Source: Actinacidiphila oryziradicis (GTDB lineage: Bacteria; Actinomycetota; Actinomycetes; Streptomycetales; Streptomycetaceae). From it: a DNA stretch of 64,000 bases. Below are positions 44,387 through 53,472 of this stretch, one piece after another. A program made the position numbers and the translations under genes. How positions within the stretch are numbered: the stretch's first letter is position 1; each line of letters opens with the position of its first letter. The stretch covers positions 1 to 64,000 of the forward strand of contig NZ_SUMC01000015.1 in the NCBI RefSeq assembly GCF_005047355.1, given 5' to 3'. The notes beneath the pieces were generated by a model. It was not told the DNA's origin. It saw only the letters and a program-made list of their open reading frames with translations, and ran no database searches.

Positions 44387-45928
44387 TCAGCGGATGCTGA
44401 GCGCCAGGCAGAAGTCGACGCGGTCGTGGAGCGTTGCGAGGCTGTGCCCTGTGAGTTGCTCGATCCGCTGGAGGCGGTAGCGCAAGGTGTTGACGTGGAC
44501 GTGCAGTTGCTCGGCGCAGCGGTGCCAGGAGCCGGAGGCGTCGAGGAACGCGGTGAGGGTGCCGACGAGGTTGCTGCGGTGTTCGGTGTCGTAGGTCTCC
44601 AGGACACCGATGAGGCGGTCCCGGAAGAGCTGGCGCACCTCCTCGGGGACGGAGGCCAGGAGCAGGAGATGGGAGGAGAGGTTGTCGCCGGTGGCAGTGC
44701 GGACCGTGCCGCTGCCCAGAGAGGCAATGCGGTGGGCGTGCCGGGCCTCGTCCAGCGACCTGCGCAGCGCGATCGCGCCGACGGCGGGGCGGCCGGTGCC
44801 AACGGCTGCCCAGCCTTCGGCCAAGAGCGGGCGGAGCCGATCGGCGGCGTGCTCGACGCGGGCGGCGGTGCGGTGTTCGTCCTCGTCGCGGGTCGGCACC
44901 AGCATGAGGTAACTCCCGTCTTCTGCGATCGTCGCCGAGCAGCCGGGCAGCTGCTCGGCGACGTCGTCCAGGATGACCGCGGCCAGTTCACCGCCGTAGT
45001 GGCTGCCGTGTGTGCTGACGACCACGGCAGTCAGCTGGGCCTGTGGGTCGAGTCCGAGGCTGCGCAAGCGTCCGTCGGCCGCTTCGGCTTGGCCGTCGCG
45101 GACCAGTTGGATTGACTCGCGCAGGAAGCGCTCCTCGATCCGACGGCGCTCCTGACCTGCGACCCGGTCCATGGCCAGCAGCGCGCACACCTCGGTGGCG
45201 GCATCAGCGACCCCTGGCGCCCAGTCCCGGTAGTCGCCGCCTGCGGCGAGGTAGGCGGCGGGCGGGCGGTGCGCGACCGGTGACTGCACGGGGAAGAAGG
45301 AGAGTTTTCCGCCGCCCGGCACCGGTTGCACACCGGGGAAGGTCCCGGCGGCGAGGGCGTCCCGGTGCACCCGGTCGAGGCGGTGGGGTGTTACTTGGGG
45401 CACGTGGCCCGCGGTGGGGCGGCCGGTCGCGGACAGCACAGCGCACCACACACCGGACGCCCGTGCGAAGACCTCGACCAGCCCCTCGGAGCCGGCTCCG
45501 GAAGCCATGCTCGCGACCAGTCCGCGGTGCAGGTCGGCGCCGGGGGAACGCTGACCGGGCCCGGCGAGCGCGGCCAGCACGGTCTCGGTGACGGTCGCGA
45601 ACGACACCTCGTCGCCAACGGTGAACAGCGCCAGGCCGTGCCGCTCGCATGCTTGGGGCACCGAGGCTGGGAGCCGTCCGATGCCGGCGGTGCCCGCCAC
45701 CAGGGCGGCGCAGCCGGCGCCGGCGAGGGCGGCGACAAAGATTTCCGCGTCCTGGGGGCTGCGGTACCAGGTGGAGCTGGTGAGCACCAATTCTCCGCCG
45801 TCGAGGTAACGGCCGGGGTCGGGAAGGTCCGTGGTGTAGACGCCGCGCACCCGCCGGCCGGCGGTGGGCCCCGGCACGAGGGGAACGAGGTCCAGGCCGG
45901 GTATGTCGAGCAGTTCGGTCACCAGCAC
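44387..45928 (-). CDS. PucR-family transcriptional regulator
   Basis: 513 residues: an N-terminal PucR sensor domain (LLDIPGLDLVPLVPG, ELVLTSSTWYRSPQDAEIFV), a central GGDEF-like CdaR segment (AVVVSTHGSHYGGELAAVIL, AVGAIALRRSLDEARHAHRI) and a C-terminal HTH, LHVHVNTLRYRLQRIEQLTG. GTG at 45928 is chosen for its GGAGG RBS. Such regulators control purine, allantoin or related nitrogen-source genes. It is divergent from the permease/deaminase/amidohydrolase unit across a perfect 16-bp palindrome. Confidence 0.92.
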   Translation of the reverse strand: MLVTELLDIPGLDLVPLVPGPTAGRRVRGVYTTDLPDPGRYLDGGELVLTSSTWYRSPQDAEIFVAALAGAGCAALVAGTAGIGRLPASVPQACERHGLALFTVGDEVSFATVTETVLAALAGPGQRSPGADLHRGLVASMASGAGSEGLVEVFARASGVWCAVLSATGRPTAGHVPQVTPHRLDRVHRDALAAGTFPGVQPVPGGGKLSFFPVQSPVAHRPPAAYLAAGGDYRDWAPGVADAATEVCALLAMDRVAGQERRRIEERFLRESIQLVRDGQAEAADGRLRSLGLDPQAQLTAVVVSTHGSHYGGELAAVILDDVAEQLPGCSATIAEDGSYLMLVPTRDEDEHRTAARVEHAADRLRPLLAEGWAAVGTGRPAVGAIALRRSLDEARHAHRIASLGSGTVRTATGDNLSSHLLLLASVPEEVRQLFRDRLIGVLETYDTEHRSNLVGTLTAFLDASGSWHRCAEQLHVHVNTLRYRLQRIEQLTGHSLATLHDRVDFCLALSIR

Positions 45929-45975
45929 CGGTCGACCTCCTTGTCGCAGCCTTAGCGGCGCGCGTGTTACAGGCA

Positions 45976-45991
45976 TGCACACCGGTGTGCA
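45976..45991. promoter_or_regulatory. perfect 16-bp palindrome between pucR-like gene and permease unit
   Basis: TGCACACCGGTGTGCA is perfectly self-complementary and lies 48 bases upstream of the PucR gene start and about 200 bases upstream of the permease start. A strong operator candidate for PucR; the assignment is by position. Confidence 0.6.
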
Positions 45992-46197
45992 CGGGCTTCG
46001 GAGGATAGTACGGGGACCGGAGGCGGGAATGGCCGCTTATCTGTAGGGCAGTGCAGTCCCTGCCGCACCTCAGGTCCGCTTCACTGGTGCGCAGCGCGAA
46101 TCCTACGGATGCGCACCCGTCCGGTACCCGCGGAGTCCCCCGAGCCGCAGCATGCCCACTGTCCTGGACATCCCCGTGTTCCCGTGAGGAGACCGCC

Positions 46198-47291
46198 TTG
46201 CGCGCCGATGAAGCGTCCCCTGCTCCACCCGCAGCGTCCCCCGACAGCGTGTTCGGAGTCGAGACGGCCGGCACCGAGCCGGTCCCCGCCGACCGGCGGC
46301 ACGGCCGCCCGTGGTCACTGTTCACCCTCTGGTTCGGTGCGGACGTGCAGTTCGCGACTCTGTCGCTGGGGGCGTTGGCCACCTCCGTGTTCGGCTTGGA
46401 CTTCGTGCCGGCGGCGTTCGCGATCGTCCTGGGTACGCTGATCAGTTCCTGTCTGGTCGGACTGCTGTCGACGCGCGGGCCGCGGACCGGGGTGCTTCAA
46501 CTGATCCAGGCCCGCGGCCCGTTCGGCCGGCTGGGCAATCTGCCGTCGGCCGCGTTCACCGTGGTCAACGGGGTCGGCTGGTGCGTGGTGGACACCGTCC
46601 TGGGCATCTTCATCCTGCGCAATCTGCTGCACATCGGTTTCACCCCGGCGCTGGTGGTCATGACGGCCGGGCAGCTCGCCGTGGCCGTCCTCGGCCACCG
46701 GATGATCCACTACGTGGAGCGGACGCTGGCTGTCCTGCTCGTCGCCGTGTTCGCGGTCGTCTCTGCCTACGGCTTCGCGGGCGCCCATCTCGCCTCACCG
46801 TCCAAGCCGTTCGCCGGCACGGTCGGTGCGTTCATCCTGACCGTGTCGGTCATCTCCGCCCGCGGTCTGGGCTGGGCCGCGTACTCCTCCGACTACAGCC
46901 GCTACCTACCGTCCGGCAGCAGGCCAGGCCGGGTCTTCCTCTGTTGACCGGCTACTGGCTGGCCCCGTGGGCGGCTGTGATCGTGGTGGCCTTCTGGTGG
47001 CGCGAGCGCCGCACTCAGCCGCGCCTGGAGAAGCTGTACGACCGCGGCCACCGCTTCGGCTGGGGGCTGCCCGCCACGCTGCTCGGCGTGGCCGCCACGC
47101 TGCCCTTCATGAGCCAGACCCTCTACACCGGCCCGATCGCCGCCGCCCATCCCGGGCTGGGCGACATCGGCGACTTCGTGGGCTTCGCGGTCGCCGGCCT
47201 GGCCTACGCCGCGCTGACCGCCTGGAAGCCCGCCGTCGCCCCGGTCCCGGCCCCGCTGGCCGGTCCGGTGGGCGCCGCCTCCGCCGACTGA
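46198..47291 (+). pseudogene. NCS1-family nucleobase permease with internal deletion and frameshift
   Basis: Frame one (to 46947) encodes the first half of a cytosine/purine permease: WSLFTLWFGADVQFATLSLG, FIILRNLL-like helices (GIFILRNLLHIGF) and GLGWAAYSSDYSRYLP, the conserved mid-protein motif. Near 46930 it jumps to another frame that resumes LLTGYWLAPWAAVIVVAFWW and continues to the normal C-terminus. About 120-140 residues (several helices) are missing at the junction, so this is a deletion and not a simple frameshift. The probable start is TTG at 46198 (RBS GAGGAG). Uptake by this unit is presumably lost. Confidence 0.82.
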
Positions 47292-47316
47292 CCGACTGAG
47301 CCTGTTGGGAGCCCCC

Positions 47317-47796
47317 GTGCCGTACACCCCCGCCGATGACGAGAAGCACCTGCTCGCCGCGATCGACATCGCCGCCCGGTCCCGGGCACACGGCAATCAC
47401 CCCTTCGGTGCCCTGCTGGTCCTGGGCGGCGAGATCGTCCTCGAAGCCGAGAACACCGTCGTCACCGGCCAGGACGCCACTGGGCACGCCGAGACCAACG
47501 TGGTGCGGCTGGCCTGCCGTACGTACCGCCGGGAGCAGCTCCCCGAGTCCACTCTCTACACCAGCACCGAGCACTGCGCGATGTGTGCGGGGGCCGTGTA
47601 CTGGAGCGGCATCCGCAGAGTCGTCTACGCCCTCGGCGAGGACGAACTCCTCGCTGTCACCGGCGCCAACCCGGACAACCCCACCATGTCGCTGCCCTGC
47701 CGCGAGGTATTCGCCCGTGGCCAGCGCCCAACGTCCGTCTCCGGGCCTTCGCTGCACGCACCCGCCGCCGCGGTCCACGACGGATTCTGGAACTGA
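47317..47796 (+). CDS. nucleobase/nucleoside deaminase (cytidine-deaminase fold, guanine-deaminase-like)
   Basis: 159 residues. Zinc motifs are HAE in GHAETNVVRL near 57 and TSTEHCAMCAGAVYWSGI (two cysteines near 86 and 89), the pattern of the tRNA-adenosine/guanine/cytosine deaminase group; a His/Cys-type zinc site is complete. GTG at 47317 has a GGGAG RBS. The gene follows the permease by 25 bases and precedes an amidohydrolase by 28, all under the PucR-type regulator, so a purine or pyrimidine base is the likely substrate. Confidence 0.88.
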   Translation: MPYTPADDEKHLLAAIDIAARSRAHGNHPFGALLVLGGEIVLEAENTVVTGQDATGHAETNVVRLACRTYRREQLPESTLYTSTEHCAMCAGAVYWSGIRRVVYALGEDELLAVTGANPDNPTMSLPCREVFARGQRPTSVSGPSLHAPAAAVHDGFWN

Positions 47797-47824
47797 CCCA
47801 CCGCCCGCGCCCAAGGAGCCACTC

Positions 47825-49168
47825 ATGCCGCAGACTCAGCCCAGGACCCTGATCCGAGGCGGGATCGTCATCCCCTGCGAAGGCCGCAAGACCGTCTACG
47901 ACCCGGGCTCCGTCCTCATCGAGAACGGCTTGATCACGGCCGTCGGCACTGTGGAGGAACTGGACGCGGCCGCTGCCGACGCCGTCGTCGTCGATGCCAC
48001 CGGCCGCGCCGTCATCCCCGGCCTGCACAACTGCCATCTGCACTCCGGCCTGCTGCGCGGCACCGCCGAGTCCAAGTCACTGTGGGACTGGCTGCGTGAC
48101 TACGTCGACCCGGCCCACAAGGCCCTCACGCCCGAGATCGCGGAGGCCGCCGCACTCCTTTGCTACACCGAATCGCTGCGGGCCGGCACCACCTCAGTGA
48201 TGGACATGTGGCGCTTCATGGAAGGCTCCGCGCACGCCGCCGAACAGATCGGCATCCGCGCCACCCTGGTGCCGTACGTCGCCGACCTGCCCGGCTATGA
48301 CTACTTCGAGACACTCCAGACCAACCGGCGGCTTCTGGAGAACTACCGCACCTACGCCGACGGCCGAGTGCGTTCCTGGGTGGGCCTGGAGCACCTCTTC
48401 TACTGCAGTGCCGAGGCATTCAAGGCTGCGGCAGACCTTGCTGAAGAGTTCGACACGGGCCTGCACACCCACTCCTCCGAGACGATCTGGGAAGTCCAGG
48501 AATCGCTGCGGCAGTTCGGCCGCCGCCCGATCGAGGAGTTCTTCAACCGCGGCATCCTCGGACCCCGAACCGTCATCGCCCACTGCGTCTGGCTGGACGA
48601 CCGGGAGATCGAGCTCCTCGCCCGGACCGGCACCTCCGTCGCACACTGTCCCTGCTCCAACATGAAGCTCTCCTCCGGGCCCGCCCGCGTGATCGACATG
48701 CGACGCAAGGGCATCGCTGTGGGCCTGGGCAGCGACGGCGAGAAGGAGAACAACAACCTCGACCTGCTGGAGGAGATGAAGTTCGCCTCGCTCCTGCAGA
48801 AGGTCACCACCCTGGACCCCACCACCGGCGATCCGTGGGACATTCTCGCCATGGCCACCCTGGAAGGCGCCCGCGCCCTCGGCCTTGACACGATCACCGG
48901 CTCCCTGCAGCCCGGCAAGAAGGCCGACATCGTCACCGTCGACCTCCGCAGCCTCCACACCACCCCCCTGCTGCACGGCGACGACTTCAACGCCGCCGCC
49001 CACCTTGTCTTCTCCGCCGGCGCCTCCGATGTCGACCACGTCTGGATCGACGGCCGAATGCTCGTCGACGGCGGCCAGGTGCTGAGCGTCGACGCCAACC
49101 GGGTACGCGACCGAGCCCAGACCGCCGCCGAGGAACTGTTCCGTCGACGAGCGGCACTCACGTCCTGA
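47825..49168 (+). CDS. amidohydrolase-family deaminase/chlorohydrolase (TrzN/AtzA/guanine-deaminase-like)
   Basis: 447 residues. The mononuclear metal site is complete: HxH in HNCHLHSG (70, 72), HTHSSE near 220, HCVWLDD and SDG in GLGSDGEKENNN near 302. The SDG-ENNNLDLLEEM sequence and the substrate loop resemble the chlorohydrolase/S-adenosylhomocysteine- and guanine-deaminase branch. It probably deaminates or hydrolyses a purine-like ring. ATG at 47825 follows an AAGGAG RBS. Third gene of the PucR-divergent unit. Confidence 0.9.
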   Translation: MPQTQPRTLIRGGIVIPCEGRKTVYDPGSVLIENGLITAVGTVEELDAAAADAVVVDATGRAVIPGLHNCHLHSGLLRGTAESKSLWDWLRDYVDPAHKALTPEIAEAAALLCYTESLRAGTTSVMDMWRFMEGSAHAAEQIGIRATLVPYVADLPGYDYFETLQTNRRLLENYRTYADGRVRSWVGLEHLFYCSAEAFKAAADLAEEFDTGLHTHSSETIWEVQESLRQFGRRPIEEFFNRGILGPRTVIAHCVWLDDREIELLARTGTSVAHCPCSNMKLSSGPARVIDMRRKGIAVGLGSDGEKENNNLDLLEEMKFASLLQKVTTLDPTTGDPWDILAMATLEGARALGLDTITGSLQPGKKADIVTVDLRSLHTTPLLHGDDFNAAAHLVFSAGASDVDHVWIDGRMLVDGGQVLSVDANRVRDRAQTAAEELFRRRAALTS

Positions 49169-49178
49169 CCACAACCCG

Positions 49179-49835
49179 GTGGTCAGGGACCATCCGGAAT
49201 TGCGGTGCGCGGCGGCGTCCGCCGATGGCGGCGCCTGCGCGCTGCCGGTCCTGCCCGACGCGGCGACCTGGGTGCTACCCGACCTGGAACTGATCCGCAC
49301 CGGTTTGATCGAGGTCGATCGGCTGCACCCGCTGGTCGCCTCGGCACTGGTACCGGATCATTCGCCAGCCGGTTCGTCCCGGATTCCGGACCGGGCAGGA
49401 CAACCGCGCCTCGTGGAGTGCCGGGGAGCTCAGCACCGGATCGGCCTGGTCAACGGGGTACTGGCCCCGCTGGACCACGACCCGGCCGAGATCCGCCGGG
49501 AGGAACTGCTGGCCGCACTGACCGGTACTCCGCTTCCCTGCCTGCAGACAATCGATGAGGCGCACCGTCATCCGGACTGCCTCGCCGGCGTCCGCGAACG
49601 CCTGGACCATGGCGACACCGCCGGTGTGCTGGCCGTCGTAGAGGGCCTGCTGGGCCCCGATGCACTGCTGCGCACCGGCGCTCTACGGGACGAACTGGAG
49701 GCGGCCGCGCTGCGCCGGATCACATATGGACTGTTCAGGGCAGGCCTGGTCGGACCTGGACCCGGCCGGATCCGCCCAGATCGTCGCCGTCCCCGTGACC
49801 GCCGCTCCTACCCGCGCCACGCGACCTCCTGCTGA
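49179..49835 (+). CDS. conserved hypothetical protein, possibly 5'-shortened
   Basis: 218 residues with strongly biased third positions. Residues such as CALPVLPDAATWVLPDLELI, VDRLHPLVASALVP and HRIGLVNGVLAPLDHDPAEI look like a coherent globular protein. It resembles, from memory only, a Streptomyces protein encoded next to MoxR ATPases; the next gene is a MoxR fragment. GTG at 49179 is 10 bases after the amidohydrolase stop and lacks a clear RBS, so its N-terminus may be missing. Confidence 0.5.
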   Translation: MVRDHPELRCAAASADGGACALPVLPDAATWVLPDLELIRTGLIEVDRLHPLVASALVPDHSPAGSSRIPDRAGQPRLVECRGAQHRIGLVNGVLAPLDHDPAEIRREELLAALTGTPLPCLQTIDEAHRHPDCLAGVRERLDHGDTAGVLAVVEGLLGPDALLRTGALRDELEAAALRRITYGLFRAGLVGPGPGRIRPDRRRPRDRRSYPRHATSC

Positions 49836-49895
49836 CCCGGGGACCTCCGTCCCCCGCACCCACCCGGCCCACCACGAACCCACAGGTGATCGAAC

Positions 49896-50106
49896 ATGCC
49901 CACGTACACCCCGTTCGCTGCAACCGGCACCCCCTCCGACCCAGCCCACGCCTCCCAGCTTGATGTCGCCGGCGAGTTGCTGGCCCTGCTGCGCGACGCC
50001 ACCACTGAACCGCGCCCCGACATACAACTGGAGGCCCTGACTCTGGCCGTGGCCGCCGACCTGCCCGTGATCTTGTGGGGTGAGCCGGGGATCGGCAAGA
50101 CCGCGG
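49896..50106 (+). pseudogene. MoxR-type AAA+ ATPase N-terminal fragment cut in the Walker A motif
   Basis: ATG at 49896 begins an N-terminal region and LALAVAADLPVILWGEPGIG-like sequence (LTLAVAADLPVILWGEPGIG, then KTAAS). The gene stops matching directly after the Walker A lysine, where an inverted-repeat element fragment (50107-50196) replaces the remaining 80% or more. Normal MoxR proteins have 300-400 residues. It is unrelated in detail to the intact MoxR gene at 25971-27170. Confidence 0.78.
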
Positions 50107-50196
50107 CCTCACCAGCACGTTCACCGTCTAGCCGCCGGCCGGTTTCGGCAGGTCGGCCGAATCGGGCGACAGAGTCTTACGGCGACAGAGTCTTAC
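50107..50196 (-). mobile_element. miniature inverted-repeat element, partial copy 3, with tandem 16-bp repeat
   Basis: From 50107 to 50176 the sequence is the inverse of the left two-thirds of copy 1, ending CGACAGAGTC. The following bases repeat GGCGACAGAGTCTTAC twice in tandem (50165-50180, 50181-50196). The other terminal repeat is missing. Its left edge coincides with the break in the MoxR gene, and its right edge is four bases from the stop of the minus-strand helicase-associated gene. Confidence 0.65.
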
Positions 50197-50200
50197 AGGG

Positions 50201-52603
50201 TCACCGGGTGGTGAGCAGTTCGGCGGCGAGCGCCGGGGCGGTGTGCGGTCCTGGGCCGTAGTGGTGGCGGGTCTGTGCGAGGGAGGGCATGGTGGCCGGG
50301 GCGCGTTCGTCGGGAGCGCGTTCGATGACGGTGGTGCCGGTTTCGGCTTCCAGGACGGGTGCGTAGCCGGCGGTGCGCAGCGCGGCCAGGGTGGTGTCGG
50401 GGGCGGCGGTGCTGATCAGGACGGTCGGGGCGATGCGGCGAAGTCCCAGTTTGGTCAGGGCCCGGACTTTGGACAATTCCGTGATGAGGGATTCGTCGTC
50501 GGAGCGGATGCAGCAGGCGGAGCGGACGACCCGCATCCGGCCGTGGGTGCGGGCGGTGTCCTTGACGGTGTACTCCAGCGGCTGCGGAAGGGCGGCGCCG
50601 CCTTCCGAGACGGCTGCCAGGCGTTCCAGGAGTTCGGTCGCGTCCCATCCGCTGTCGAAGGCGCGGCGGAGGCTGGCGGGGCTGATCCGCCAGACCACCG
50701 CGTGGCCTTCCGACTCGCGGTCCGCGGTGGTGGAGAGCAGATCGGTGAGTTCGGGGGAGGCCGCGCCGGTGACGGTGGCGGTCAGATCGGCCTGGAAACG
50801 GGCGGTGGTCTGCGGCGGGGGCAGCAGGTGCGACAGGGCTTCGCCCAGGGCCCGTACGGCGGCGGCGAGGGCCGGGTGGTCGCTCAGGTCGGGCCCGGCG
50901 CCGGGGACTGTGGGGAAGTGACGGGCCGCGCCGGCGTGCAGCAGGGCGAGCACCGCATGTCCGGCCGCGGTCAGGGCGCCGTGCGCGGTGACCCCGAGGA
51001 TCTCGGCCTCGTGCAGCGTGGCCACGGCCCGGGCCACCGTGTCCTGGCCGGGATCGGCGAGAGCGGGCTGGAACCATGCCGCACAGGCCAGCAGCTGGGC
51101 CGCCGCCTCCGGTCCGGGCGTACCTCCGCGCTCCGGGGCGAGGCCCTGCCCGGGCGGCAGGTGCGCCAGGGCGTCGAGCAGCGCGGTGCGCAGCGGGACC
51201 GCCATGGGATCCTGTGGGGAGATCAGGGCGACCGGCGTCTCCTCCTGGTCGGGCCAGTAACTGAACACCTCGGGGGTGACCGCCCAGGTGGCCAGCAGCG
51301 GCAGCAGCCGGTCGGCGGGGGAGGCGGCCAGCCAGTCGTCGTAGCGGTCGGTCGGCAGCATCCGGGCGGGGGGCGGCGGTGCGGGCCTGCGGCCGCGTGG
51401 CGCGGGCACTTCGGCGCGGTGCGGGGCGATCAGGTCGGCGTTGGCGGCGAGGTCCAGCCACAGCCGGGCCTGCTGCTCCGCGGCGCCGGCCGCCTTGGCC
51501 AGCCGTTTGGTGTCCCGCACCGCGATCCCGCCGGCCTTGCGTACGGCCAGGGGCTGGGCGGCGGTGGCGCGCAGCAGCAGCTCCGCCCGGGAAACCGCGG
51601 TTGCGGCGGCCGACTGGGCCTCGCCGGCGGCGGTGCGGGGCAGCGGCACCACCGCGGTGACCGGTGGCGGGGCGGGCTGGAAAGCGGGACGAGCGTGATC
51701 GTCGCGCAAAGCGTGGCCGATCTCGTAGGGCAGCTCGGCCAGGTCGGTGCCGACGGGCACCACCAGGCCCCGGGCGGCCAGCCAGTCGGTGCCCGGGTCG
51801 CCGGAACCCCCGGCCCGGAAGAGGAACTTGGAGTTGGGGCCGGAATAGTACCCGTACTGGGTGGTGAAGCAGTGGGTGCGCAGCAGCGCGGGTCCGGCCA
51901 CCAGTTTGTCCAGCAGATCACGCGCCTCGCCCGGGGCCGTGGCCACCAGCTCCCGCACCCGCCGCGGGTCGCCGAGCAGGGCGGCGATCTGCAGTTGCGC
52001 GGCGTCGCGGGTACGGGCTTTCGGCAGGCCGAGTCCCTCGGCGATGCGGTGGATCTCCGGGGCGTTGTAGGCGGCGGACAGCAGCGCGTCCGCCGGGCCG
52101 CCCAGCCCCTGGAGCTCCGCGACCCGCTGGTGGAACAGCAGCGGCACCGAGACCTTCGCGGTGTGCGGCGGCAGGACCAGCGCCCGCGCCGCCAGCCGCT
52201 CCAACGCGGCCTCCGCGTCCGCCCGCTGCTCGGCGCCGTCCGCCAGCCAGTCCAGCAGCTGCCCGCGCGGCACAGCGCGCTCGGCGGGATCCTGCCCGGC
52301 CCGCACGGCCCGGTACCCGAACTGTCCGGGGGCTGCCGGCACGCCGCCCTCCAGCGGACCATGCAGCCGCTCGGCCATCCGGGCCGCCGCGATCAGCACC
52401 TGCAGATCCCCAAGGGTGACCTCCCGCAGCGCACCGCTGACGCAAGGGCCGGTCAGCAGATGCTCGGCGAGCTGCCCCAAAGTCGTGAGGCCCCGGTTGC
52501 CGTACCCGGCGGCCTGCGGCAGATCCCGCTGCTCCAGCAACTCGGCCAGCTGCTCGCGGGTACGGCCGGCGAGCCAGGACTTCAAGGCGGTGACGCTGCT
52601 CAT
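50201..52603 (-). CDS. helicase-associated (XPB/Ssl2-like N-terminal) domain protein
   Basis: 800 residues. The N-terminal 100 residues are helical (SVTALKSWLAGRTREQLAEL, LGQLAEHLL), then a long winged-helix-rich region, and a C-terminal XPB-associated domain (DESLITELSKVRALTKLGLR, FDSGWDATELLERLAAVSEG). No Walker motifs are seen, so it is not itself a helicase; it carries the helicase-associated C-terminal module. ATG at 52603 starts the homology; longer upstream frames look unrelated. Such proteins are common in actinomycetes near DNA-repair helicases; here none is adjacent. Confidence 0.85.
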   Translation of the reverse strand: MSSVTALKSWLAGRTREQLAELLEQRDLPQAAGYGNRGLTTLGQLAEHLLTGPCVSGALREVTLGDLQVLIAAARMAERLHGPLEGGVPAAPGQFGYRAVRAGQDPAERAVPRGQLLDWLADGAEQRADAEAALERLAARALVLPPHTAKVSVPLLFHQRVAELQGLGGPADALLSAAYNAPEIHRIAEGLGLPKARTRDAAQLQIAALLGDPRRVRELVATAPGEARDLLDKLVAGPALLRTHCFTTQYGYYSGPNSKFLFRAGGSGDPGTDWLAARGLVVPVGTDLAELPYEIGHALRDDHARPAFQPAPPPVTAVVPLPRTAAGEAQSAAATAVSRAELLLRATAAQPLAVRKAGGIAVRDTKRLAKAAGAAEQQARLWLDLAANADLIAPHRAEVPAPRGRRPAPPPPARMLPTDRYDDWLAASPADRLLPLLATWAVTPEVFSYWPDQEETPVALISPQDPMAVPLRTALLDALAHLPPGQGLAPERGGTPGPEAAAQLLACAAWFQPALADPGQDTVARAVATLHEAEILGVTAHGALTAAGHAVLALLHAGAARHFPTVPGAGPDLSDHPALAAAVRALGEALSHLLPPPQTTARFQADLTATVTGAASPELTDLLSTTADRESEGHAVVWRISPASLRRAFDSGWDATELLERLAAVSEGGAALPQPLEYTVKDTARTHGRMRVVRSACCIRSDDESLITELSKVRALTKLGLRRIAPTVLISTAAPDTTLAALRTAGYAPVLEAETGTTVIERAPDERAPATMPSLAQTRHHYGPGPHTAPALAAELLTTR

Positions 52604-52789
52604 CACGCCGAGCGTAGCGGAACTGCTCGCCCTTCCAACGTCTGCTTCCGCATTTCGGACCGCGCACGGGTGACGGCCATGGGATCGCGGGCAGGGTCCC
52701 CGGCCGGCACGGGGGCGTCGACTCCGGCCGCTGGGAGCCGCTCCCGAAGGTCCAGCAGATGACTCCACAGCGGTTCTGTGTCAGTGGAT

Positions 52790-52905
52790 TCATTTGTCGT
52801 AGACGGTGGATCGGTGTCCGGCGTGAACGACCTACACGACCAGTTCTCCGTTGTCGATGGTGTAGATGACGCGATAGTCGCCGACGCGCAGGCGGCGGCG
52901 TCCGG
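52790..52905 (-). pseudogene. RelE/ParE-type toxin C-terminal remnant with internal stop
   Basis: The minus frame reads RVGDYRVIYTIDNGELVV, a TAG at the place of a conserved Trp, then VVHAGHRSTVYDK and stop. This is the C-terminal half of a RelE-like mRNA interferase. The N-terminus and any antitoxin gene are absent. Confidence 0.6.
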
Positions 52906-53141
52906 CTGCGACGCTGTGCGCGAAGCGTCACCCGTCAGTGGCTCCGCATGGGAGGTGCCGCATGATGTGGAGAAGGTTCTGATCCGAAGGCCCTGTTGAA
53001 GGCGGCGCTGGGAGGGCGGCGTGACGCTGAGAGGGTCTTCGATCGGCCGGGGCAGACGGTAGCGCTGGACATGCTCTGGAACTTCCCGCGTATCGGCGCT
53101 GGCTCGAGGAACTCCGGACGGCGGGTTGCGCTTCTTGTGAT

Positions 53142-53187
53142 GGCGCGTTCTTCCCAGTTGCGCGAGGGAGGCTGGGAAGAACGCGCC
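53142..53187. terminator. strong 16-bp stem-loop
   Basis: GGCGCGTTCTTCCCAG at 53142-53157 pairs perfectly with 53172-53187 over a 14-base loop. It lies 12 bases past the stop of a minus-strand coding fragment (53199-53310) and is probably its terminator. Confidence 0.65.
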
Positions 53188-53198
53188 GGGGTGATCAG

Positions 53199-53310
53199 CC
53201 CTTGTTCGGACGCCGGCCGCCGCGACGGGTGGCCAGGGCGGGTCGCCAGTTGCGCAGGTCGTTGTCGGTCAGCTCGTGTACGCCCTGCTGAGGCGAGCGG
53301 TAACCAGCGA
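53199..53310 (-). pseudogene. C-terminal fragment of an unrecognised gene
   Basis: The minus frame gives FFAGYRSPQQGVHELTDNDL then RNWRPALATRRGGRRPNKG and a TGA at 53199. Third positions are mostly GC, and a strong terminator follows, so this looks like the 3' end of a real gene. Copy 4 of the inverted-repeat element starts 22 bases away at 53332. Family not recognised. Confidence 0.35.
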
Positions 53311-53331
53311 AGAAGGCGGCGGGGCTTGTGC

Positions 53332-53441
53332 GACTCTGTCGCCCGATTCGGCCGACCTGCCGAAACCGACTGGCGGCTAACGGTGAACGTGCTGGTGAGG
53401 CTGATCGAATCGGCCCTCACTGCGAATCGGGCGACAGAGTC
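53332..53441 (+). mobile_element. 110-bp miniature inverted-repeat element, copy 4
   Basis: Terminal repeats GACTCTGTCGCCCGATTCG are perfect over 19 bp. The interior is nearly identical to copy 1. No clear direct duplication: left flank CTTGTGC, right flank TCGTGTG. Confidence 0.75.
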
Positions 53442-53472
53442 TCGTGTGTGCCGATAACTACGTCCGTGCAGC

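Noticed and set aside
50243..52762. 839-codon plus-strand Gly-rich frame over the helicase-associated gene
   Set aside because: Gly/Arg/Gln-rich shadow of the minus-strand gene; no domain recognisable.
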